A DNA stretch of 64,000 nucleotides from Hyaloperonospora brassicae (GCA_947650285.1 CANTFL010001465.1:186001-250000), one strand, 5' to 3'; shown: positions 34,352-46,330, numbered from the stretch's first letter. Notes: generated by a model from the sequence alone, not told the origin. Numbers and translations: made by a program.

Positions 34352-36520
34352 ATGGTTCTCGTGCCTGGATCTTCTAATGACTCGGGATATCACCGTGAGT
34401 CCTTGAGTGAAGATATGAAAACAAAAACTGAACCTGGGATGGAAGCGTCGAAGGCCAAGGAATCGCCACAGACACGTGAGTCTGAAAGATTCCCAGTTCA
34501 TCAGAGCTCTGGGAGGAGCTCTAACGACAAGAAAATAAAAGAGGAAAATCGATTGCTCGATTTGGAAGGAAAACCTCGACCCCCTCCTGAGGTCCCTTCG
34601 TGGACCACCGCGGATCGTGCTACAAAGCATGATTTGCAGGGTGAAAATCTATTCGCTAAAACCGAGCAAAAGTTGCCCAAAGTCACACCCGCGATTTCGA
34701 GAAAAGATCGATCAAGGAATGCGAGGGTGAAAGAAACAACGACCGAGCCCGACCAACACGATCAAGTTGAGAACAAGATCCCGAAGCCATTCAAGTTCGT
34801 GGAAGACGAGATAAAGATGGAAGGGTGGCAATATGAAGCACTGGCAAAGATGTACGAGTGGAAGATGCTCAAGAATATACTACCAAGCGATCCAGTACTC
34901 CAAGTGCTGAAGCCAGAACTGATCGACGAGATTCAAGGTCCGGTATCGACCCCGGCAAATGCATCGAACATGCTGGAAGAAATCAATGGGATCATGCGAC
35001 TTTTGCATGAAGCTGAATTCGTGGCGGAGATGATCGATGTGAAAAGGTTGTTGGATTTTGATCAAGGCCAAATTACCTGCGCATGTCGATCGTTGTACGA
35101 GAAGCCGATCCCTCACACAGGCAAAGCTAAGATTAAAGATCAAGCGAGTACCACGATCGCGGACATGACGAAGGAATACCACACCGGATTGTTGCAGTAT
35201 GCCTCAGCGGAATCCGAGATCGATTCAGACCCCTCGATCGGCATTCAACGGATGTCACTAGGCCCCAGTGGATCCGCTCATCTGCATGATCGCGCTAAAG
35301 GAATCAGGGCTGAGCCGCGATTGGCAGCTATACGCGCTTCCGGAGATGACGCAGTGGCCTTACAAGGACATCTGCTGTCCTACATTGACAACGCAATGGA
35401 TCGATTCGAACAGAGGCAGCGGAGTCCAGCCTGTCAAGCGATCTACCAAGTCAAGCGATCAAGATGCCAGTCCGGATGTTGAGATGGAGTTTATCGGATT
35501 GCAATAAGGTCAATCAGACTTTAGCGATCCCCGAAGACCCCCCCGTACGATTCGGATCGGGAGGACTTGAGACGTCCATCAATGGCGCTTGTGGAAGTTT
35601 CGACGAACTCAAGACCGTCTCCCCAACGTATTCGTTTCTCGGTGATCGGCGATCTGAAGAAATTTAATGGAAGAGATCGAGATGAAGATCGCGGTAGAAG
35701 CTGGATCAGCAAGGTCAAGTCGGCGTTTCTAAGGGACCAAATACCTGACGAAGAGAAATGCCTGGTGTTCGGTGATCTACTGACGGGACCAAAACAGAAT
35801 TGGCACACTCAACTGAGTCGCACTACTCGTCGCACGTGAAAAGATCTGCTGGAAGGTTTCATGGTGCAATATGGAGGGTACGGCGTGTCAAAAGCCAGAC
35901 AGCATTGCCACGCACGTAAACGACCGGATGAAACCCCGCTTGGAGTATTTACACCGATTAAATGGGGCAGCGATCCGAGCCAAGGTCGCGATTCGAGAAG
36001 GAAGACATGCTACGCGGTGTGAACATGTGGAACATTTTATTTTTATGCTGGACAATCGCGATTTAGCGAAACAGTTGACTCTACTGCGATTTTCGGACGC
36101 AGACGACATGGAAGAAACGTTGCGTGCGTATCAGCGGATGGAAAACCGGTACACGAAGGCGTCGATGGGATCGGAAAAGTTTCATCAGCGATCATAAGTT
36201 AATGCTGATCAGGTGCCGTCAAAATCAACCCGAGCCGTATGAGCGATCAGGGTGGAAAGCGAGAGCAGCAGTTCGGAATCGGATCCAAGCGGATCGGAAG
36301 AGGACGTGGACCGGCGCAGAGTTTGTGCAACTACCGTCCCCACTCGAGTAAAAATAAACCAAGATCATCGTATGCCGCACGAAGAAGCTGATCGGGAGGG
36401 GTTACGCGATCACGGAGAACGATCAAAACCGTGCACTCACTGTGGATCGATCAAGCATAATGATCGTGGCTGCTGGAAGCGATTGACTTGCCAAAAGTGC
36501 GGTCGTAAAGGACATCCATA
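34352..36520 (+). pseudogene. Gypsy gag region (disrupted) with CCHC zinc knuckles
   Basis: The first frame (34352-35482, 376 aa) is charged and low-complexity, ending in TGA. The retrotransposon-gag core follows in another frame: FNGRDRDEDRGRSWISKVKS (35662-35721), then after an in-frame TGA (35837-35839, at a position normally Trp) PLEYLHRLNGAAIRAKV. Zinc knuckles appear at 36427-36540: CTHCGSIKHNDRGC and CQKCGRKGHP, the second cut by TAG at 36519-36521, then CAACGKMHESGKC. These would form the RNA-packaging part of the capsid precursor. At least three stops or frame changes are visible. Confidence 0.8.
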
Positions 36521-36829
36521 GGACAAGTGTTTTTACGCGTGTGCAGCTTGTGGAAAAATGCATGAGAGTGGCAAGTGCCCTTTGGATAAGTTCAACAATC
36601 TGATGCGCCAATGGTATGTGCCTACCAAGCACGCAGGAATGTTTCTGTCCGAGGCAGAGGAGATGTTAAACCAGGACACTCGCCAGGATGGAATCTGGTA
36701 CGAGCCGAGCGTTCTAGGCTCTGCATATGTGCATTCGTCGAGAAACACGTGAAGGATCAAGAAGTTAAGGATCAGGCCGAGCCGATCGCTAATATACGTA
36801 TTGATTTAACTTGTGTCCCGGCGATTTCA

Positions 36830-37273
36830 TGTAACGGGAAAGCCCGTTATATGATATTGTCATTACGAAGAAAATGACAATTAAGAATATTACGATGAAT
36901 ATTCTTTCAACAATATCACAGAGCATGATGATATTGTTGAAGATGACCGAAGGGTCCACTCATTGGTTGAAATTCGTGATGATATCAACCCACCAATCGC
37001 TGCTAGACGCGCGCAATGGGTGGTGAGTAGACGTCATCATACATTCATTTACATTAGTATAATTACGTCAAGACAAACAGAGATACAAGAGTTATCGGAC
37101 TTGATTATATTAATAACAGTTTTACGTTTTCTACGACTAGAGTCTTTCACCTTAGTCGTTCTACCTTCCTCTGTGTAGCTCAACACCTAGCTGGGCACTG
37201 ACTATTACTACAGTCAGTGATAGTAAACTCCGTACTGGGTTGACCAGTACGTAGTTGTCGGTGCCCCGTTACA
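36830..37273 (+). mobile_element. Nested TGTAACGGGG-family element (444 bp) inside the Gypsy interior
   Basis: The element starts TGTAACGGGAAAGCCCGTTA and ends GTCGGTGCCCCGTTACA. The 5-bp duplication TTTCA is present on both sides (36825-36829 and 37274-37278). It interrupts the Gypsy sequence between the zinc knuckles and protease, so it inserted after the Gypsy element or was carried by the copied template. The palindrome ladder occupies its left half and the conserved core is at 36991-37030. It is close in sequence (reverse complement) to the copy at 49844-50284. Confidence 0.92.
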
Positions 37274-37432
37274 TTTCAAGTGTGCAACGAATTGATGAAT
37301 ACACCCGATCAGCCGTGAAGATGGAGCTCGCTCTCGCACCAGGGAAAACACGTGGTATTGGAAATACCACACCCGTGGAAAGTGATTAAGCAGGCTTGAG
37401 CGGTTGGAAAGATCAATAATGAGAAGGCCACT

Positions 37433-37891
37433 ATGCTTTTTGATTCCGGTGATAAAGTGTCAATCATCGACACCACCTTTGCTCGTAAGGTAGGGTGCAT
37501 GATCGACGAATGCCAGACTCAAGAATGTGTCGGCATAGGGGAAAACGCATACATGACAATTGGGCGCACGAAAATCAAGATTACATTGGACGGCTCACTA
37601 GTGTATTATTTCGACGTATGGGTCAGTGATCAAGTCGTTCAAGAGGCTATACTGGGTATGGCTTTCATGGTTCCGGCGGGGATTCGCTTGGATCTAGCGG
37701 ATGGAACGCTATGTCTACCCGATGAAGTCCGCATTGGTCTAGCGGGGCGTAAGCCACTTTATAGATCGACCATCCAAGCGATCATTCTGAATGATCAACA
37801 CGTGGTGATACCGGTTGGCAAACCAATAGAAGTGAGGATAGGTATCGCGCCACCAAGAGCTAAACTGTGGGTAAGACAAGACGTGGGGTAG
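37433..37891 (+). pseudogene. Gypsy aspartic protease region
   Basis: The frame contains MLFDSGDKVSIIDTTFARKV, where DSG matches the catalytic D[ST]G of retropepsins, and later EAILGMAFMVPAGIRLDLAD, matching the ILG flap-side motif of Gypsy proteases. It would process the polyprotein. The frame stops at 37891. It is not continuous with the reverse transcriptase frame, so the copy is inactive as a polyprotein. Confidence 0.8.
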
Positions 37892-38572
37892 GTACCAACT
37901 GTGACTACCGGGCCCGGCAGGATAAACTATCTACAGCTCACAAACCTACGTGATCGCGAGGTGATTCAACGCTGGGGAACTCCTTTAGGGCTGTGGATGT
38001 TAGCGGAAACGATACCCCGATCCGCAGGGGTACGTGTCTGTGGGGTCGCGACGTTATAATGAGTGGCAGACATTAGCGTTCGAGGATACAACTGATCGAG
38101 AAGAAGTCTCGCCCGCAACGTATGAAGGGCCATTGGTTGATCAGCGATCATATCTTACGCCGAGAAAGATTTCAAAACGCCAAGATGTGAAGACAGAAAA
38201 AGAGGCGAACAACTGCAGTGCTGACAAGTTACAACCTGATCAAAACGTGATCGACGAAGATTTGATGCACTACATAGACGAGAGTGAAAACAAGGATCGC
38301 GCTATGAAGAGTGATCAGAGATCGATCAAGGTACTTGTGACGGAACATACAATGACGAGACGCAAGACGATGAGCGTGTGCAAACCATGTCAAAGAAATC
38401 TAGCACAGTGGTGATGCCAACCGTGACAGGGAGGATCAATTGCGAGGAGCCTGACCGGGGGCAGAAACGATCCATCGATCAGCCAGACGCTATCTCTACC
38501 ATGGATGGTGATGGACAAAAACAGTCCAGAAATCAGTCTGACGAGATCGCGAGGGCCACAGAAGAGCGTTGA

Positions 38573-40370
38573 ATGCAGCCCGAGGCAGATGTATGTCTAC
38601 CAACGAAGGTTTCTTCGTTGATCGCTACGACCCAAGGGTGTAGGATGGGTGATCAGTCACAAGATCGGCATGGAAAGTCAAACCCTGAAGTAAAGATGGT
38701 CGACGCAAAAGATATAGGGCGAGGTATCAGCGATTTGCTGCAAGGAAAGTCCCGTTGTCAGACATACGGGAGTGCGGTCAGAGATCGTGAGTTACAGGAA
38801 AAGTCTGATCGACTGGTGAAACGGAATGACGTCGTGGCGATCGGAGAAGAAAAGACGGTGGTGGAACCGCTTACCAAGTCGACGTACCGTAACGAAAGTG
38901 GAGAGTTGTATGCTGAGGATGTCGATCAGCACATGGAGATCTTACCGGAATTCGTTACACCGACGGCCGAGATATCTATGAGGGGCATCCAAGTGGGTGA
39001 CCCAGGAAAGCCACTGTCAAGCGACCAAGAGAAGTTGAGACAGCCAATATGGGCGAATCGTCATCTGCTAATCGCCAAATGTAATGCCCTACCCCCTGCG
39101 GCTCGTGGTTCGGTCTGTGATATTGATGTCGGAGAGGTTGACCCGATCACACAGAGGGTGCGACCGGTCGCTCCCAAATTTCGCGAGAAACTAGCTGATC
39201 TGATCAAAAGACTATTGACGGCGCAGATAATTCGCCCGTCCACTACTCCGTGGGCATCACCGATCGTGGTGATCGTAAAGGAGAATGGAGAAGATAATCG
39301 ATTATGCATCGATTATAGACGGGTGAATCAGCTGACGAGATTGATAGTTTACCCCATGCCTTTGATCAGAGACTTGCTGCAGGATATGGATAAAGCCATG
39401 TGGTACTGTTCCTTAGACATGGCAAGTGGTTTTTAGATGGTGGAAATGACGGAGCGAGCCAGAGAAATTTCGGCGTTTATTACAGCGTCAGGCCTGTTTG
39501 AATGGCTAAGGATGCCGTTTGGATTGAAGAACGCACCGCAGATTTACCAACGACTGATCAATAATGCGTTATATGGACATTTGAAGATTGGTACACGTCC
39601 AACTACGATCACTTCGGGATCACCAGATCTTATCGACGTGTTTACCGACGGGGAACCGGATTCTGACATGAAGACGTCGGTCCTTGGTCGAAGATTATAC
39701 ATCGACGATATGCTGATACCGGCCCCGTCGTGGGAATCTCTCTACCGCAAAGTGGAACGATAGTTAAACGTGTGTAATCAATGGAATTTATCGATTAGTC
39801 AGGCTAAGAGCTTTTGGGGACGACGCAAGGTAGACTACCTCGGTCATCAAGTCTCTTTGGATGGATTAGAAGCTAACCCAAAGGATCTAGGATCATTTGT
39901 AAACATACCATTTACTCGCTCCTTACGATCAATGCGATCGTTTCTGGGGAGCCTCAACTATCACAGTCGATTTTTCGAAGACTTTTCAGTGTACGCCTCA
40001 GTACTGTACAGATTACGAGAAGTCGATTTCCATAAGATCCGTCGAGCGTCGACCCAAGGACAGTTAGGGTTGCAGAGCAAACTCGGCGGTGTTATACTGC
40101 CCATAAAAGCAATCCAAAATTGCACCCAATCCCTGGTGATGATTAGGAATTGCATCCAATTGCTGGTGGCGATCAGGAATTACACCCAATTGCTAGGGGC
40201 GATCAGGAATCATACCTCATTGCTGGGGGCGATCAGGAATCACACCCATTTGATGAGGTCGAGCTGGAATCACACTCAATTGATGGGGGCGATCAGGATC
40301 CGGAGATCAGGAGTTGCTGGGAGAAAGCAACGATCGCGTTCACTTTTCTTATCACAATAGATAGCTAATA
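38573..40370 (+). pseudogene. Gypsy reverse transcriptase (disrupted)
   Basis: RT motifs are in order: PASPIVV-type block TTPWASPIVVIVKENG and LCIDYRRVNQLT (39235-39333), then MASGF, stopped by TAG at 39434-39436 where Trp is usual. FEWLRMPFGLKNAPQIYQRL follows, then the catalytic YIDD (about 39698-39709). A further TAG (39761-39763) precedes WNLSISQAKSFWGRRKVDYL. The linker after RSFLGSLNYHSRFFEDFSVY holds the 33-bp minisatellite. Two or more stops make RT non-functional here. Confidence 0.88.
40105..40310 (+). repeat. 33-bp minisatellite (about 6 units) in the RT-RNase H linker
   Basis: Units of the type GGCGATCAGGAATYACACCC + AATTGCTGGG recur with a period of about 33 bp. In one frame this gives an 11-residue repeat (NHTQLLGAIR-like) and in the probable pol frame GGDQESHPI-like units. 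The unit length is a multiple of three, so copy-number changes keep frame. Confidence 0.8.
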
Positions 40371-41130
40371 CACCCATTTTGAAACACTTTGGCTGGGATC
40401 AACCGCCAGTGATTGTATTGTACGCCAGCAAGTGGGCTGCGTCGGCGGCATTGCTGCATAAACATGAGGAGGTGTATTGACCGGTCACTTTTTCAATCCG
40501 TACACTGAAACCCAACGAAGTTAACTATGGCATAATGGGGAAGGAGGTGCTATCATTGCTAAGGATGCTGGATATATGCTATACCATGCTGGTGTCTCGT
40601 GAAATCACCGTGCTGACGTGTTATTCAACCTTAGCCTGGTTGCTTTAATCTTCGGGTCTCAATGGGAGATTAGGACGATGAGCTGCATTGTTATCAAACT
40701 GGACACTGGAGATCCGTCGATGTGAGAAGGGTGAAGATGCAATACAGGGTATCCGGCATTGAGTATAACTCCTCGACAGAAAGTGAAAGAGATGTTGATC
40801 GAGATTGCGCCAAAGAAAAAACCACGACAAACGATCAGTATGCCTCCACATACGGTCGAAGAGGAAGAAAACATCTGGGTGGCTAGTTTTAATGGGTCTG
40901 CTAGAGTGAAGAGAAAGTGTGGAGCACGCAGCGCGATCGAATGGATATTACCAGGTTGGAAGGTTGTGGATGCCGCATCGGAGTTCTTCCCTGATCTAAC
41001 GGTCAACGAAGCAGAGTATAGAGGCCTTCTTCTATGTTTTGATTTGTTGACTGATCAGAACAGGGGACGGGTAATCATATGTGGAGATTTAAATTTAGTG
41101 ATCAGGCAAATTCGTGGAGAGATAGATTGA
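40371..41130 (+). pseudogene. Gypsy RNase H regions (disrupted)
   Basis: The first part (about 40395-40648) retains VIVLYASKWAASAALLHKHE, then after a TGA PVTFSIRTLKPNEVNYGIMG, the RT-associated RNase H of Gypsy elements. A second RNase H-like unit (40759-41130) has VASFNGSARVKRKCGA, where the usual first catalytic Asp is Asn, then NEAEYRGLLLCFDLL and GDLNLVIRQIRGEI before TGA. Two RNase H-like domains are typical of several oomycete Gypsy lineages. Asp-to-Asn fits one G-to-A change. Confidence 0.7.
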
Positions 41131-41498
41131 AAAACGCCAGGTTTACAACTGCTGAGACATAAAGCGATGGAGAAACTCCGATCCTGGCCCAAACATGATT
41201 TCTTACATGTGAAACAAGATTGGAACGCAAGCGCAGACATATTTGCAAGTGAAGCTCTGCGGAAAGAGAAATGTGGGATGGTGATGGATGACCAAGATCG
41301 CCAAGATCTAGTGACTCTGAATCGGCTAGATGAGTTACTTTTACCCCTCAAGACGAATAATAGGATGCGAGTAGCTGCGATTATCCGTGCTGCCACACGA
41401 CGACGCCATTCGCCACAAATTGTTCAAGAGGAGATCGTACAACAAATACAATTGAACCGATCAAACAAGCGCAGGATGAAGAGATTTAAATCTTCTAC

Positions 41499-43074
41499 TT
41501 GAAGATCTATTTGACCGGAGACGTATCTACGATTGCATCAGCGGATGCAAAATCATGGGCCTTGACTGCGCCGGACTATGAGGCCGATCAAGACGAGTTG
41601 TTGCTCTTTTGTCCCAGGTCAGCTACAAATTCAAAAGATCGCGTAAAGCTGGGACGGTTGGTGATCCCGGAGCTAATTCAGCAGGATTGTTTTACATCAT
41701 TATCATACCAGTTTGGAGGGCGGCCACCAGGGTATAGGTCGAACTTACCAGAGGATCAGGGCGAAGTTTCACTGGAGAGGTTTGTATCGAAGTGCGCAAC
41801 GGTATGTAAGAGAGTGTTTATATTGCGAGACAGGTAAAGGCCGCCCCTGAGATCGAAGTGGCTCGCCGGGTAACGTACAAGCGACGTACCCTTTTCAGAT
41901 TCTATCGATGGATCATATTCTTTCTTTGCCGCGATCGTTCAAAGGGAACACATAGTTGTTGATATGGGTCGACCTGTTCGCTGGATATGTAGGTGCGAAG
42001 GCGAGTGCATCTCGGACCGCACAAAAAATCGCGGAAAATTACGAAGAATGTGTATTTAGAAGGTTTGGCGCAAGTGAAAGCAATTCGTCACGATCGAGAG
42101 CCAGGATTCATTTCTGATTTCTTTCGGGCGTTGAACCGGATCGTGGGCCAGAAACAACGAGCTACTGTGGCTTATAGGCCACAAGCAAACGGCACAGCAG
42201 AGCGCAGACGATAGCTAGAGCGATCCAAATGTATGTGTCGGACGATAACCAGAGATATTAAGATAAATATGCCGAAAGATTGACATACGCGATCAACACC
42301 GCACATGATCGGATTCGCGGTGACGCCCCATTTTATTGGATCCACGGTTGGGACGTCCGGTCAACGTTGGAAGCCACGCTACCTCTAGGGAGTACCGCGT
42401 CGCGAGATGGAGATCCACGACGATGGCGGTTTGGGATACAACGCCATTATCAACGGGCGAGAGCGAAGGTGAACAGTCGACTGAAGGAAGCAATTCAAAA
42501 TCGCGCTGATCAGCATAATCAGGATCGCGATCTGCTGGACACATGCAGCGGATCGCAAGTCTGGCTATTTCTGGATCGAGTAAAGGAGGGGTACGCTCGT
42601 AAACTGGCACATATGTGGCACGGACCGTTCCGAGTGATCGACAAGTGCGGGTATCACGCGGTGAGATCGGAAATAGCAGGTACGCCCTACCAAGTCTTCC
42701 CAGTGGTTCACGTGTCGAAGCTGAAACTCGTACGACTGTTTGCGGATCGACCGATGGAACAACTGAGAATAACTGAAGCGGGTCGAGTTGACTTTGACGA
42801 AGCTTTATTACCAGAAGACAGTCGGGTAAGCGATCTGGCAGAATACGAGTTCGAAGTGGGAAGAATAGCGGACATGCGATCAGGACGGCGGACACGTTAT
42901 GGCAGGGTGCACCGACAATTCAAAGTCTATAAGAAAGGGTATGGGGATTCGTCGTGGGTGGACGAAGCCGAATTGAACTGTGGAGCGTTGATACAAGAAT
43001 GGGATCGTGATCGTGTGCGGAAGAATAGGTTTGAAGTGATGCAGTCTCATGAAGAGGGGAATGCGGGTGAGTGA
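41499..43074 (+). pseudogene. Gypsy integrase with GPF/Y module and chromo-like C-terminus
   Basis: The zinc-binding and core parts (about 41650-42260) are split over frames by stops (for example at 41835-41837 and 42212-42214). From 42280 an intact 264-codon frame continues: TYAINTAHDRIRGDAPFYWI, then HMWHGPFRVIDKCGYHAV (the GPF/Y module), VVHVSKLKLV, and a chromodomain-like tail (YEFEVGRIADMR.., FKVYKKGYGDSSWVDEAEL). Integrase inserts the cDNA; chromo tails steer it to marked chromatin. Confidence 0.82.
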
Positions 43075-43463
43075 GGGTCAGATCGCGTTCTTAAGGACAC
43101 GTACAGGAAGGCTGTATGGGAAGGTGGAAAGGCGGTAACTGTTGTGAGTATTGCAATCGAAGGTTTACCGACGTGATCGCGCAGGTGAAGGTATAGCAGT
43201 ATTATTGATCACCAGTGATCAGCATCGGGGGATCTGATCGCGGTGATCAGATCAGTGGATTTTTGATCGCGAGCAATCTGAACGGACGGTGACCTGATCG
43301 AGCATGGTAAAAGGGAAGAAGAAGAATGGAGGCGAGTTTAACAATGGATTACGAAGATTAAACGAAAGAGAAAATTAATGTTTACACGAGGGACTGACCA
43401 AGCGAAACGATAAGTGCGCATTCGGATCGACACTCTGTGGCGAGTAACGGCGCAGGGGACGAC

Positions 43464-44596
43464 TGTGGCAAAGCGACTATGGAAATTTGCTATTGAGGAA
43501 TTGATCGCATTCCCGTTAGGTCCGAGCCAGTTAACGGTTGGCTGCCCGGTCCCACATCCGGTCAGATCGCGTCCATTGGACAGTCAGACTAAAATGAATA
43601 TCAGATCGGGCAAGTCGGGACCTGCGACTTTGGATCAAGGTATGAGGCGGAAGGTAACGTTGGCGATCAGTCGATCAAGAAGGGAACCGCGATCAGAAAG
43701 GCATTTGCGATCAAGATGGCGATCGAGATCGTGATCAGTGATCAGGTAAGTGATCGCGATCAAGTTGGTGTGGAGCACACCATGTGATCCGCGATCAGCA
43801 AGGTGATCGCGACTAGGAAGCGATCGAGATCAGGAAGCGATCGAGATCGTGATCATTGATCAGATATGTGATCGCGATTAGACAAGCCTATCAGGTGTGG
43901 GCCACGCAAGTACAAGATCGCTATCGTCTAGAGAGAGCGACATGTGGCAAACGATGTACAAGACATTGAGATAGGGATATGGTTGTTGGGTTTGATTGGT
44001 TAACATTAAACAGAGTTCAAGTTGCTTCAAAGTACACATGTCGACTTCTCCTCCGGGTGGATCATTGGCCACCCGACGTCAAGTAAAGGTTTACATACTT
44101 CAATCAAGTGATGTCCCTGGATTGTTTGGCCAGGGATCAAGATCTCTCAAACAACACCCCAACTGCGACTGGACGAAGGAAACCCTTTGTGGTTGAGGAC
44201 CCAAGATCGTGGGACGGCTCAAGTGGTCAGAAGGCTCGCGAATCAAGGTCTACATTTGGACAAGGCGATCTGTTACAGATCAGGGTGACTCATATCGAGC
44301 ACTCCACAAGCATACAAGTGATCGCGTGACGACTTCCACTTGATCACACCAACCCCGATCGTGGTGTGAAGATTTCCACACCGTGATCAAACCTCGACCC
44401 CATCAAAAACACGGTTAAGTTTTCCATTGACACGAGTCCACCTGGAAGAGTGCAACCCGCCCCACCGACGGGCACACAAGGTGAGGAAGGCTATCAATAA
44501 CACGGAATCGGAGTACCCCCTCCTTTAGTCGGTCGTCCGGGCGCCAGTGAAGAGTTATGATCTACTCTTCAAAAGAGCGATCACCACTCCACCACA
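43464..44596 (+). repeat. 3' LTR of the Gypsy element (1133 bp)
   Basis: Equal in length to the 5' LTR and over 99 percent identical by eye. It is preceded by CGCAGGGGACGAC, a weak polypurine-like tract, and followed by the GGGG target duplicate (44597-44600). The GATC-rich segment is at about 43605-43925. GATC is also frequent just upstream in the element's 3' untranslated part (43160-43310). Confidence 0.95.
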
Positions 44597-44600
44597 GGGG

Positions 44601-45579
44601 TGTTAACCATTTAGGCCTTTACCGTTCTCCTTAACCGCTAGGTTGGGAGGCCGCTCACTATAGCGGATAATGAGGGGGTCCGCTACTCGACAATCCCACA
44701 TGCCAAACACTTTCTGGGGTTCTACAAGCACTTGGTCTCACCACGCAACTCTTTTCAACGAGGGGCCAAAGTGCATCCCTTCCCCATAACAGGCGGGCAG
44801 ACTTTGTAAGTTATCCCTGTAGTTACGACGACGACGTGACACTAGGGTCGCAAATTGAGTAGTCGTCGTCATCATCCTATCATTAAACTTCTCTACTTTA
44901 CCCTTGCCTTGTGCATTGACTATTCATGAGACTGGTTAGGAGACGCTAAGACTTGAGGAGCCGGGTCCACCAGCAATGTACCCAGGTCTACCGAGGAAGG
45001 ACCGAGTCTACCTGTAAGATACCCAGGTCTATTGAGGAGGGACCAGGTCCATCGAGGAGGGACCTGGTCTACGATACGAAACCCAGGTGTATCGAGGAGG
45101 GACCGGCTCTACCGACGAGGGACATTATCTACAAGTAATAGACCCAGGTCTACCGAGGAGGGACCGCGGTCTTATCTGTAAGTACCTCTTAAACGGTACC
45201 TTGGCAACGATCCTCCCCTGTATTAGCTCTGCGGGCCACTATCCCATTACAGTTCAACCTCTTTCGAGGCCTCTTCTCCTTCGGAAACCCCCTTCCCTGA
45301 AGGTGACCCGTTGCTTCTTCACCAAGCCGACCTCAGGTTCTACTATTTTTCAAACGCACTTCACCTCACTGGCGGTATCGTCTCACGTTAAAGGAAACGA
45401 TGAAATAGCAAAACGAAATGAGCACCGATTCGAATAGAAACGCCTATAAATAGGTTAATTGATATGATGATATTACATTTAAGTGGACGATAACATGCGA
45501 ATTAGTGCAGATTCATCATCATACGTGACGTTAAGATCTCCTTCAATGTTTTGGCAATGTAGGCAAGCGAAAATCTTAA
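44601..45579. repeat. Repeat-island DNA with an ACCCAGGTCTACCGAGGAGG-type minisatellite
   Basis: No gene. Between about 44960 and 45172 imperfect units built on ACCCAGGTCTAYCGAGGAGG GACC recur at irregular 25-60 bp spacing, giving repeated IEEGP/RRD peptides in the small open frame at 44953-45138. A (GTC/GAC)-rich stretch occurs at about 44824-44875. Confidence 0.55.
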
Positions 45580-46330
45580 ACTATGATGAAAGAAAAGTTC
45601 ACCAAAGCTATCACGAAGGACAGCGTAGTCGCTGAAGACGTCGAGCCAAGACCCTTCATTGGAGATCTCGAGTACGCAGCGATTATTAAACGACCGGATT
45701 TAATCAATGCAGTTTGTATATTTACGCAATAGATAGAAAAGTTGACGTGCACGCTACAAGATAAGATCGACAGAGTGCTATGATACCTGGAAGACCATCG
45801 GTACCTCGCTCTTACTTTTCGATCGAAGAACAACACTGGTCTCGTTGCCTATTGAGATATTGATAACGGTGAGGGATGAAGTCGGCGATCCAAGACAGGA
45901 TTTGCGATCTTCAATACTTAAAGTATATTGAACTGAGTATAAAAAGAACCAGCCTAGACGCTTTCCTCGACGGAGGCCGAGTTAGTCACGATGAAATCGA
46001 CAATGAAGAGTAAATGAGGCTCAATGGAATATTGATAGATACAGAAGTGTGGAGTAGAGGGATTATCATCATCGAAGATGATCCCGCTACTCCACACTTC
46101 GCGCGATGCATTCTGCCAAAGACAAGGCAGTGACTTAGAGATCGAGGCATATTGATGTCACGTATCAATGGATTCGCAACCTTGTACGTGGCAACCCGAT
46201 ACTAATTGAGTACTATCTCACATAACATATGGTTGTAGACACAATGACGAATCCGTTAGATCGTGTTAAATTTGACCGCTTTTGCCACATGCCCACGATC
46301 CAGATAGCGGAACTTCTGGAATCGTTGTGC
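45580..46330 (+). pseudogene. Decayed Ty1/Copia pol fragment (RT end and RNase H)
   Basis: In several broken frames the plus strand reads Copia-like blocks in the right order: FIGDLEYAAIIKRPDLINAV, YLEDHRYLALTFRS, RRSKTGFAIF, TLSSTEAELVTMKS, YVTYQW-like remnants and RVKFDRFCHM. Stops are frequent. This matches the C-terminal reverse transcriptase and RNase H of oomycete Copia elements. It shows that Copia elements, a possible source of the TGTAACGGGG LTRs, lived in this island. Confidence 0.6.

Larger units (their letters stand above)
33219..44596 (+). mobile_element. Complete Gypsy/chromovirus-like LTR retrotransposon (11.4 kb, coding region disrupted)
   Basis: Two direct LTRs (33219-34351, 43464-44596), each exactly 1133 bp, start TGTGGYAAAGCG and end CCAYYACA. 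The flanks are GGGG at 33215-33218 and 44597-44600, a 4-bp target duplication. The interior runs gag, CCHC knuckles, protease, reverse transcriptase, RNase H, integrase and a chromo-like C-terminus, the Gypsy order. TGGTTCTCGTGCCTGG directly after the 5' LTR may be the primer-binding site. Several stops, frame changes and a nested 444-bp element make this copy non-autonomous. Confidence 0.95.

Noticed and set aside
39434..41130. RIP-type mutation as sole explanation of the Gypsy stops
   Set aside because: Some stops fit G-to-A at Trp codons, but others (for example TAG at 39761 and TGA at 41128) do not clearly fit, and the LTRs are nearly unmutated. Kept only as one option.
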